Assembly (NCBI GenBank): GCA_026120185.1
Contig: JANUWF010002353.1
Span: 186,001-250,000, forward strand
Origin: Voacanga thouarsii
Lineage: Eukaryota; Streptophyta; Magnoliopsida; Gentianales; Apocynaceae
Direction: 5' to 3'
DNA: 64,000 bases
Part shown: one piece after another, positions 37,653 to 47,600 of the stretch
Layout: every line of letters starts with the position of its first letter
How positions within the stretch are numbered: the stretch's first letter is position 1
Made by a program: the position numbers and the translations under genes
The notes under the pieces: generated by a model
Database searches by the model: none
The model's input: only the letters and a program-made list of their open reading frames with translations
What the model was told of the DNA's origin: nothing

Positions 37653-39836
37653 TTACTCCCCCTGATGAGATGATTCCTTTAAATCTTTAAACCGACGCAT
37701 ACCGATTTTATATCTCAACTTCTCAAATATTGCAGTCGGTAAAGTCTTCGTAAAAATATCTGCGAGGTTATCACATGACCGAATTTGTAGCACATCAATT
37801 TCACATTTCTTCTGGAGTTCATGAGTAAAGAAGAATTTTGGTGAAATATGTTTTGTCCGATCTCCTTTAATATATCCTCCTCGTAATTGAGCTATGCAAG
37901 CTGCATTGTCTTCATAAAGAGGAGTTGGAATATCTTTGATTGATGATAATCCACAATTTTCTCGGATATAATGAATCATGGATCTTAGCCATACACATTC
38001 TCGACTTGCTTCATGAATGGCTATAATTTCAGCATGATTTGAAGAAGTAGTTGCTATAGATTGTTTCGTAGAACGCCATGATATAGCAATATTTCCACAT
38101 GTAAATAGATAGCCCGTTTGAGAACGTACTTTATGTGGATCAGATAAATAACCAGCATCTACATAACCTATCAATGTTGGACTGGTTTTATTTGAATAAA
38201 ATAACCCGAGATCAATTGTACTTTGGAGATATCGAAAGACTTGTTTAATTCCATTCCAATGTCGTCGTGTTGGTGAAGAACTAAATATTGCTAATAAATT
38301 GACAGCAAAAGTAATATCATGTCGTGTATTATTAGCAAGATACATCAATGCACCAATTGCACTGAGATATGGTACTTCAGGATCAAGGAATTCTTCATCA
38401 TTTTCTTGAGGTCGGAAATAATCTTTATCCACATTTAATGATCGGACGATCATTTGAATACTCAATGGATGTGCTTTGTCCATGTAAAATCTTTTTAGCA
38501 CTTTTGCTGTATATGTTGATTGATGAATAAATGTTCTACTCTCCAGATGTTCAATTTGTAAATCAAGGCAAAATTTGGTTTTACCAAAATCCTTGATTTC
38601 GAATTCTCTTTTTAAATAATCAATTGTTTCTTGGAGCTCTTCAGGAGTTCCAATAAGATTAATATCATTAACATATATAGCTAATATCACAAATTTAGAA
38701 CCGGATTTCTTAATAAAAACACATGGACATACTTGGTCATTTTTAAATCCCGCTTTCAAGAAATATTCACTAAGACGTGTGAACCACATGCGCCCAGATT
38801 GCTTCAGGCCATATAATGATTTCTACAACTTGATGGAGTAATTTTCACGAGGATAATGTTTATATGCTTCAGGCATATGAAATCCTTCGGGGATTTTCAT
38901 GTAAATATCATTTTCTAAATTTCCATACAAGTAAGCAGTGACAACATCTAATAGGCGCATATCTATCTTTTCATGTACTGCCAAACTGATAAGATATCGG
39001 AGTGTAATAGCATCAACAACAGGAGAATAAGTTTCATCATAATTAATACCTGGTCTTTGTGAAAAACCTTGGGCTACTAATCGCGCTTTATATCGAACGA
39101 TTTCACTCTTTTCATTGCGCTTTCGCACAAATATCCATTTGTAGCCAACAGGTTTTACACTTTCTGGTGTTCGGACTGCAGGTCCGAAGACTTCACATTT
39201 TGTCAGTGCATTTAACTCCGATTGAATCGCATCTTTCCATTGCAGCCAATATTTTCTATGCCGACATTCATCAATTGATATTGGTTCAGGGTCATCATTA
39301 TCCTGTGTAACATCAAGAAATATATTGTATACAAATATATTATCAATAACAGTTTCTATCCGATTCCAACTTCTATCGGAAGTGGTATAATTGATAGAAA
39401 TTTCAGTGTTACTTTCATCAACTTCTGATTCTTTGTCATCAGTTCTCTCTTGGTCTTTATCATTCTTTTCTTTAATATGATCTTCTGGATCAGTTAATCC
39501 TCTTTTCTTTCGAGGATTTTTATCTTTAGAATCAAGAGGTCGGCCATGCTTCTGGCGTGTTTTTGACTCAGCAGCTATAGGTATAATATTTTGTTATGCT
39601 GGAACTTCAATTCGAATAGGAGCATTTATAGTTGGAATATGCGATTTTGTTACTCTTCTAGAGTCAACAAAAGCATCTGGCATTTGATTTGCAATGCTTT
39701 ACAAATGAATTATCTTTTGAACTTCAAGTTCACACGCGCTTGTATGCGGATCAAGATAATTTAATGATGTTGTCCAATCACGATCTTTCTTGTACTGTTT
39801 CTATTCTCCCCCTAATTTAGGGAATAATGATTTCAC
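37653..39836 (-). pseudogene. Copia pol remnant: integrase end, reverse transcriptase, RNase H
   Basis: One reading frame runs from about 39836 to 37653 with four nonsense codons (39801-39803, 39699-39701, 39594-39596, 38823-38825) and no frameshift. It begins at the integrase C-terminal SLFPKLGG block. It continues through GYKWIFVRKRN, RYKARLVAQGFSQRPGINY and the RT active-site region, which reads YVND where copia usually has YVDD. The RNase H part follows, with the TKHISPKFFFTHELQ-type end. Protease and integrase core are absent. Three or four stops could come from CAA or CAG by C-to-T change. The element cannot supply its own enzymes. Confidence 0.92.
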
Positions 39837-40101
39837 AAGAGAATAAGAAAAGAAATATAAGAGAATAATGACAAGCAGGAAATGCCAAGAAAAATATCTC
39901 TTTTTTTTTTTTCACTCTTCCTGATACCGACTTTTCATCTTCCTCTCTTGTCTTTTCTTCTTCTCCGACCCTCTACCTACCATCTACCTCTTCTTCTTCC
40001 TCATACAGATATATATATATATATGTGTGTGTGTATGTATCGATATATATCTCAGTCATCAGTCATTAGGAAATATCAAAAACAAAAATCACAAAGCAGA
40101 T
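39837..40101 (+). promoter_or_regulatory. Captured upstream region of the RKD gene
   Basis: This lies between the pol break (about 39837) and the RKD start codon. It contains T-rich and CT-rich tracts (39900-40000), a TATATATATATATATG run joined to (TG)n at about 40008-40036, and an A-rich leader. It looks like a plant core promoter/5' UTR carried along with the gene. Function not shown. Confidence 0.45.
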
Positions 40102-41265
40102 ATGGAGACTCGTAATTCATTTGAGACATGGTCAAATTTTGACTCGGTTTCTGCAACAGATTTTGATGTATTTTCCTTTCCAAACCAACCGCTTCTGCCT
40201 AATTCGAACGCAAAAAATAATACTGCTTTGGACCAAGTTGATCTGCCCCTACAAGAGACTGCTTTTGATACTGTTCCTCTTGATGCTATTCATTTGAATG
40301 AGGATATGCTTATGCATGATCCATTCTACTCTCTAATGGATTTTGAACAAAGCCAGAATATGATTCCAGGTTATTATACATTTAAACATGGATTTTGAAT
40401 GGTATTACCTTTACTGATATTATTTTCTTTTTCTAAGAGAAATAATGAGTGGTCTTGGCAACGAAGTCGGAGTAAGTACTCATGAAATGTATAATATCGA
40501 AGTTCAAGATATTATTGCAAACAAAATTCCTGGGGAGAAGAAGATGATTAAGAGGCAGAGAGAGAAGAAGGGTAATAACTCCTAGATACTATAAAGAGAA
40601 ACAATTTCGCAATACTTTTACTTACCAATCAAGAGCGCAGCCAAAGAACTGAATATTGGCATAACCCGTCTCAAGAAAAGATGTAGGGAGTTAGGAATTC
40701 GTCGATGGCCTCACAGGAAATTGGTGAGCTTGGAGACCATAATCAAGAATGTTCAGGTTCTCTCTCATACATACTTATAATTTGCAAGTATGAAACTATG
40801 AAAGATTTATAAATAAATAACCAATGATATCACTTCGATTTACAGGAGATGCAAAATAAAGAAGAAGGAGGATATATGGCTGAGACGAAGTTGAAAGAAG
40901 CCATTGCGATACTGGAATGTGAAAAACAGTTGGTGGAAGAAAGTCCTAATATGCAGTTAGAGGACCAAACACAGAAATTGAGACAAGCATGCTTCAAGGC
41001 CAAATATAATAAGAAATTTAATTATAATAAACTTAAGGGGATCATAAAATCCCAAGACTCATTTCGCAGTAATTTTACGGCTAATTCTGCTACTAGTCTC
41101 GATGCTGGCTCAAAGGGGAAAGAAAAGGAGGAGGATGCCGAAAAAGAGGAGCTGAAGTCCATAATTACTAATTGTTTATCTTACTCTAATGTAAATTTTG
41201 AAAAAAGAACAATTACAAACCTTCATCTTAAATTTGTCAGCTCAATTACAAAAGAGCAACTATAA
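40102..41265 (+). pseudogene. RKD: RKD-type RWP-RK transcription factor gene captured inside the copia element
   Basis: Three inferred exons: 40102-40369, 40440-40756 and 40846-41265. The introns keep GT-AG ends (40370-40439 and 40757-40845). Exon 1 (METRNSFETW start) is an acidic N-terminal region with the MHDPFYSLMDFE block. Exon 2 has the basic linker KKMIKRQREKK and then the RWP-RK domain: ETISQYFYLPIKSAAKEL, LKKRCRELGIRRWPHRKL and VSLETIIKNVQ. Exon 3 has the RKD-specific helical end with KLRQACFKAKY. Order matches Arabidopsis RKD4-like proteins, nuclear regulators of egg-cell and early-embryo identity. Two in-frame stops, TAG 40583-40585 and TAA 40592-40594, lie between linker and domain, so the product would end near residue 137 without DNA binding. 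It is antisense to gag-pol. Family assignment is firm; functionality is doubtful. Confidence 0.9.
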
Positions 41266-41339
41266 GCATGTATCCTCAAGTTCATATGACCACTAGTGAT
41301 ATGAATAAAAGATATGATGCTTATTATTAATGGAAATAT

Positions 41340-42087
41340 CTTTTTCCCTTATTATATTTTCTGTTCCACTTCAGGTGGCCAATATTTCTCTATGATAAGG
41401 AAAATATCGAGTGTGTCCATGACCATAACTACAGCCACTGCCACAACTACAACTATAACGATGGCTTCTGCTGGAGCCAACAGCATTCACTTCTTCTGGG
41501 AGTGCTGTTGAGCCAGTTGGTCTGGCTTCATGATTTCTCAATAATAACTCATTATTCTTCTCTGCAATGAGGAGGGCAGTAATTAAATCTGTAAATTTTG
41601 TATACCCCTTTTATCGATATTGTTGCTGCAGGATAATATTCGAGGCATGAAAGGTGGAGAATGTCTTCTCCAACATATCTTCATCAGTCACTTTTTCTCC
41701 GCATAATTTTAACTGAGATGTAATTTTATATATTGCGGAGCTATATTCATTCACGGTTTTAAAATCTTGCAACCTCAGGTGCAACAATTCATACCGTGTA
41801 GTGGGTAGTACGACCATCTTCAGGTGGTCAAATCTTTCTTTTAAATTTACCCACAGGACATATGGATCTTTTTCGGTAAGATATTTCATTTTCAAATTTT
41901 CATCGAGATGACGACGAATAAAAATAAAAGCTTTAGCCTTGTGTTGTGCATATGCACTATTATTTGCTTGAATAGTTTCACTAAGGCCTTCAACATTTAG
42001 ATGCATTTCTGCATCGAGAACCCATGACATATAATTTTTTCCAGAAATATCAAGGGCTACAAATTCGAGTTTAGCGAGATTAGTCAT
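41340..42087 (-). pseudogene. Copia gag remnant
   Basis: The start ATG is at 42087 (MTNLAKLEF). The frame matches the copia gag domain (UBN2 type): SGKNYMSWVLDAEMHL, LWVNLKERFDHLK, DFKTVNEYSSAIYKI and NIILQQQYR. A stop at 41611-41613 interrupts it; the same frame continues with KFTDLITALLIAEKNNELLL to about 41340. The tail, which in relatives is Gly/Arg-repeat and zinc-knuckle sequence, reads as Cys/Ser/Tyr-rich (SHRYSCSCGSGCSYGHGH) and the zinc knuckle is lost where the RKD segment begins. Confidence 0.88.
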
Positions 42088-42170
42088 AGAGATCAATAAA
42101 TACGTACCTGTCTTCTGGTTTTGTTAACGGCAGAAACTCGTGCTTAGTCTTCTGGCTTTTGTACCGGTAG

Positions 42171-42188
42171 AGACTCGTGCTGATAACG
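42171..42188 (-). other. Primer-binding-like site
   Basis: On the minus strand CGTTATCAGCACGAGTCT directly follows the 5' LTR. It resembles the TATCAGAGC-type initiator-tRNA(Met) site of many copia elements, but not exactly. Confidence 0.5.
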
Positions 42189-42555
42189 TGTTATAAAATT
42201 AGGGTAGTGTTAGAATAAAATCTACACACTACACACTAAGAAAATTCTAACTATTCTTTGCACAAGAATTTCTCTTCAAACTTCTCTCTTTCTTTCTCTC
42301 ACAAATCTTTCTCTAATCTTTCTTTCACTAATCTTTCTTTCACAAAATGATAGTGTATTACAAGTTTAGAGAATATCTCTATTTATAGAGCTCTAATTAG
42401 TGGAATACATCATGGCATACATCATCTTCAACTAATCTCAATTAATGGTGTCTCCACTAAATGGTGGACATCCATAAAAATCTTCTAATAATTCACATAA
42501 ATCCATAATTAGTGGAGCATCCACTAATTAATGGAGATTCAAATAATTCATAACA
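42189..42555 (-). repeat. 5' LTR of the copia element
   Basis: 367 bp with TG...CA ends. It differs from the LTR at 37161 at about four positions by eye, two of them adjacent. GGGAG follows at 42556-42560. Confidence 0.95.
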
Positions 42556-42850
42556 GGGAGCAATTTTTATAATTTTTTAGGGTAAATTAAATCATATAAT
42601 TCAATAAATTATTTTAAATTTTGTTATGCGTTAAATTGTTAGTTATAAATTAAGAATGACAAGTTTGAATATTTATTTCTTTATGGATTTAAATTATATT
42701 ATATTATTGATTATTTTATTTTTAAAAATAATTATATTTTTAATTTTTAAATTATAATATTATCGATTCAATTTTAATTAGATCATTAAATCGAGAATTA
42801 ATAAATTTTTTATCTTGATATCCGATCTAATTATAAAAATATTAATACCT

Positions 42851-43434
42851 ATAACATATTATATTCTTTCTATGATTCCATTTGAACCATATTTTAATAT
42901 TTTATTATATTTAAATAAATTTATAATAATTTAATTATTGTCTAATTGTACTTTAAATATTTTTATATACTTATCAACTTGTAAAAATTAAAGAAAAAAA
43001 TGTGGAACGTCCATCAATCGATAATCTATGACAAGACAGGCATCCAATCCACAATTCATTCATCCTTAAAACGAAAGCGACAAAAATAGAAAGAAATGGG
43101 TTAAAATGAAGCATGAAGCACACTGTCCGGTGTCCAAATCCATAGATAAAGAAAAATTATTCCCGCGATTGCCAACCATCATCACCATATCTATGGTCAG
43201 TATTCTCTCCACCCTCTTGTCTTTTCAATACTTCATTTTCCATCACTCCGCCCTTTTATTTTTACATCAACTCCATATATTAATATTAATAATTGGATAT
43301 AATAATATAATAATTTATATTTGAGGTTCCTTAACGGTTTTTTTTTTTTTTGGGTGCAGGGGTGGGGGAGCGGGGTAGGGATCCGGGGTTGGAGACATTT
43401 CTCATCCCCACCGACCTTTTGCCTATAAATTATT
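42851..43434. other. Intergenic, no gene seen
   Basis: AT-rich with a T run and a G-rich patch at 43350-43390. No supported open frame. Confidence 0.5.
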
Positions 43435-43712
43435 ATTTTCTCTATTTCATAATATAAGTCATTTAACTTAATTTTACACATATTAAAATTTTTAAAAATA
43501 AAATAATTTTATATTTTTTTCTAAAATACTTATATTTAAATGTTTTAAAAACAAGAGACGAGAGAAGAGAGAAAGTGAGGGAAAGAGAATAATAAATAAT
43601 GACAAAAATATAAAAATAGTTTTAAAATTTTATTGAAAAGTTCCCAACGACTTATAATTTGAGACAATAAAAATAGTTTCTAATAACTTATAATATGAGA
43701 CGAAAAGAGTAA
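43435..43712. mobile_element. Stowaway-like MITE, family A copy 4 (diverged)
   Basis: The left end TTTCTCTATTTCATAATATAAGTC and the right end ACTTATAATATGAGACGAAAAGAGTA are inverted. It shares internal blocks ACTTATATTTAAATGTTTTAA and CCCAACGACTTATAATTTGAGA with the other family A copies. Confidence 0.75.
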
Positions 43713-44650
43713 CATCAACTTATTTGCTGATCTTTGTCAATGTTTGAGGTTCTTGACTTGAGTTTTATAACTATTTTCTTAAATTCATAACGTTTATTCT
43801 AAGTTTATTAGTTATTTTGAATTAAGTTTAAGTACTTTTTTTACATTTTATTTCCTTTTCAAATGAAATTTCAAAGTTACTAATTGAAGTCTTTTAAGTT
43901 ATTGATCAAGAGTCAAATTTGAATTTTTCACACTAAAATTGATTAAAAATATCAATAAAAAGGTTTGGTAACTGTCGGTTTGTATTATTTTCTATATTTA
44001 CCTAGGGTGTGGTGTTTTTTTTTTTTTATGTTATCATAGGCTAAGTAGTTTAATTGTGTAAATATATATTTCTTTTGATTAATGAATTATCTTAATTATA
44101 AAAAAACTAAAATACATATTTTTTGTAATATTGAAAATTTTGTAGTATTACTTATTATGTGAATGGTTCGAAATTTACTATGAAAGTAAAAAGTTAAAAG
44201 GGCTATTATTATTGTAATGTTCTTAAAAAATTTGATTGCAACTTTGCTCTCTATTACATTAAAAATAAAACAATTATAACCGTATGTCCTTTTATAAATA
44301 ATTTCAAAGGCCTAAATTTATGTATTGATAACTAAATGCGTAATTACTTAATTATATATTTATATAAATTCCCACATTCGAAAGATTTATATTTACAAAA
44401 AAAAAAAAAATAAATATCTGTATGGATTAGGTCTAATTAATATTATTCTTCAGGGAAAAAAAAACTGTCTAATCAACCAACTAACTAATATCGCAAGCGC
44501 ATATATGATGGGCAGCCTATTCTCGTCGCTTTGAATAGACCAAAGCAGGTAGGCAGGCAGCGCTCCGGCCGCGATTTACGGACTAAACTACCCCTTACTT
44601 TTTTCACTATCTCCATCTTACCCTCACTCTTTCTTTTTAAATACCGAGAA
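43713..44650. other. APRT upstream region
   Basis: AT-rich to about 44470, then less so near the gene. No distinct promoter motif is claimed. Confidence 0.4.
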
Positions 44651-47600
44651 ATGAACGCGCTTATCAAACCTTTTCCTACTCAGTGTACCAGGGCCAAAAT
44701 CGTCCGACAAAATACCTTGAGATATTTTCACAGTGGCAATTCGGTCAGAGTAGGTTTACCTAACACCCTCACGACCACTGTAAGACTCGCTCAAAGCCGA
44801 GTCCGGAGGAGGTCGACAGCAGCCGCAGCAGAGAAAGATCGAGTGACGTCAGCTACATTCATGGCTTCTTTTGCTGCTGAAGCTGATGAACACCAAAGGC
44901 CCGTCGTAGATAATCGCATCCCGCGTATTGCATCTGCCATTCGAGTCATACCGGATTTTCCTAAACCTGGGATTATGTTTCAGGACATAACAACCTTGCT
45001 TCTTGATCCGCAGGCGTTTAAGGATACTATTGATTTGTTTGTGGAGAGATATAGAGACAAAAACATTAATGTTGTCGCAGGTAACATCATGGCTCAGTTA
45101 AATTTTCTTGTTTACGTTTCCGAATCTCGTTATCTATGCAGTTGTTCTGAGTAGAATACTTCATGTGTTGTTGTTTTGCTCATAAAGTTTGTATTTTTGT
45201 TAGAATTGTCAGTTTTAGAAATAGGATTCGGAAATTTCTTACAAGATTGATTTGATATGCATTAGCTTGTTGCTTTGAATAGAGGAGAAAGTGGTTAAAG
45301 GCTAATGGAGCAGAAGAAGCAACCACGCTTTCCTTTTTCATTAGTATTTTAGGCTCTGTTTGATTATAAGGAAAAAAAAAAGTGATACGGAAAAATAACC
45401 ATATTTTTTATATTTAAAATTCAGTGTTTTTTTTGTAGAAAAGGAATATGATTTCTGTGATTTGAAAAAATAAATACAGAATATTGAGAAAAGGAAGATT
45501 TTAACAATAAAAAATAAAATTATTTATGTTCTGAAAAAGGAATCTAATTTCTGAGATTTAGAAAAATAAATGCAGAATATTAGAAATATATATATTTTAA
45601 CAATAAAAAATAATCGTAATTTTAAAAATGAGGATAAATAGGAGACTTATTCATATCTATATAAAATTTTATTTTTCTACTCTTATACAGCTCATAACTT
45701 AGTAGTATTAAAATTTTATATATTTCCAACTTAAAAAAGGTTCAACACTTAAAATAATTGTAAAATTTGAATTTAAAAATCATATCATGGTTGTATAACT
45801 TACATAAAAAGAAAAATTATTGAAGTTTCTGTAAATATTTTAATTTGATAATAATCAAATGTTATTTTTTTATTAATATTAAACTTTGAACTTAATATAA
45901 AAATAATTATATTATCAAATAAAATAAAATAAAATTTGTCTTTAAAGATATAAGAACATTATTTATATGATTTTCATTTACTATAACTATTTGAAAGGAA
46001 ATATATATAATTAAATTGTACAGTAATATGAAAAATATTTAAAATAATTTTAATTTTTTTATGTATATTACTTTATTTTTAAATATTAAAAAATACGTTA
46101 CATTACTTTTCTTCAATATTTTCTTAATCTTTTAAACCAAAAAATATAATCTATCTGGAATTATATTTTGTGAATTTACTTTTTAGAATTTAAATTCTGT
46201 AACATTTTTTTTTTTCCGTGTGTCAATCACTATTAAAGTAAAGTTGATAAAGATTTAGAAAGAAATCTCTTTGGATATAGCGTTAAGGCTTGGAACATAT
46301 CCACCATTTGTGGGGCAACTTGAGCTTCGTTTTTATTCTTCATGTGAGATTACGGAGCCCTTTTTGTTACTATGAATTGTATATTAAATGTCTGTTTTTG
46401 TGCCCTTCTTCTTTTGTCTGGGAACTGATATTCATGAATCCGACTTTTTTCTTGGAATGACTCAAATTGCATGATATTGTACCATATATTGCTTAGAAGC
46501 AGAAGTTATGTATAACTATTTATTCATTCGAAAGTGACCTTTTTGTTTGTGTATGGTGAAGCCAGTGATAACCATGTTGACAACTAAGGATAGGAAGTGC
46601 AAAAAGTAGTAGCTCACAGAAGATTTTGGGCTAGAAATGCTTTATACTTATTTATCGGCCATTATCTTAGTTATGTTCAATATTTTTTTAAAATTCTACC
46701 CTTAGATCTCTTTGTAGAAGTATGTATTTTGACTGAATTGGGACATCACATGAAATATGGTTGCCATTAATGATATTGCAAAGATTTTCTTCTTCTCCCT
46801 ACTTTCTTCTCTCTCACCACTTGACTCCTTTATACTTTTTGTTTGATCATCAATTTTTCTCCTTTGTGCTATTCCCATAAAATATCTTACAGATATAACA
46901 TAATGCAGGTATTGAAGCAAGAGGTTTCATATTTGGCCCTCCTATTGCCCTGGCCATTGGGGCAAAATTTGTTCCATTTAGAAAGCCCAAGAAGTTGCCA
47001 GGTAGATTCATTTGCCTCTTCACTTTGTGTACTGAATTTGATTCTTGTTCTTCTAAAATGATTCTGGATGCCTGATATTTCTTGAAATTCTGCTAGCAGT
47101 AGTCACAACTTGGTAATTGCACTCTTAATGTCTTAAACAAAATAAATGGAAAAAAAGGAGGAGCAAGGAACCATATAGGAGATATTATGAAACTTTTTCA
47201 CATTCCTTTTTCCATTTTTCAATCAATATAAGTGATGGAGGTTGAGAAAGACATGCTTAATCACCCGGAGCTGTAGGGTATGTGTACTTAAAGATAACAA
47301 TGAATAAGTTGCTTCTATTTTTCTACTTCTAGCTGTCTTTGCTACTCTTCTGGTGCTATCCTTTCCAAATGGATAAAATGCTACCTTAAAGAGGATGAAA
47401 GAAGCAAAAGAATGTTGGGGATATTGAGATATTTCAATTGTCAAATATTCATCACAGAATATTTTGAGGTTCATTTTAGTTTTTAATGCTTGCTGCTTGG
47501 TGTCATGTGCTTTTTTTTGCAAACTGATGCCCCGATATTTCCTTTGTGAATTGTACAAATTCTTTTCCGAATAGTTAGGCTGGCTTCCCTAATGTGTGTA

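Larger units (their letters stand above)
37161..42555 (-). mobile_element. Young Ty1-copia LTR retrotransposon carrying a captured RKD gene
   Basis: A complete LTR element, 5395 bp, read on the minus strand. The LTRs are 367 bp each and differ at about four positions. The 5-bp target duplication GGGAG lies at 37156-37160 and 42556-42560. Internal order in element orientation is: 5' LTR, primer-binding-like site, gag, an antisense host RKD gene segment, the end of integrase, reverse transcriptase, RNase H, polypurine tract, 3' LTR. Gag zinc knuckle, protease and integrase core are missing, replaced by the RKD segment (about 39837-41335). Every coding part carries stop codons, so the element is non-autonomous. 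Low LTR divergence implies recent insertion. Confidence 0.93.
37009..42850. mobile_element. hAT-like non-autonomous element interrupted by the copia insertion
   Basis: The left part, about 37009-37160, has GATCCGACC, GGTCGGTCC and AAACCAGTC words. The right part, about 42561-42850, has TTAATTAGATCATTAAATCG and a GATATCCGATCTAA end. Joined across the copia insertion they resemble, in reverse orientation, the 12460-12873 element. Ends are approximate. Confidence 0.5.

Noticed and set aside
37653..39128. Copia RT and RNase H as an intact coding gene
   Set aside because: Nonsense codons interrupt the frame and protease and integrase core are missing, so it is annotated as a remnant.
40583..40594. 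A tiny intron removing the RKD stop codons (GGTAAT...AAAG, about 25 bases)
   Set aside because: Far shorter than plant introns. The stops are treated as real.
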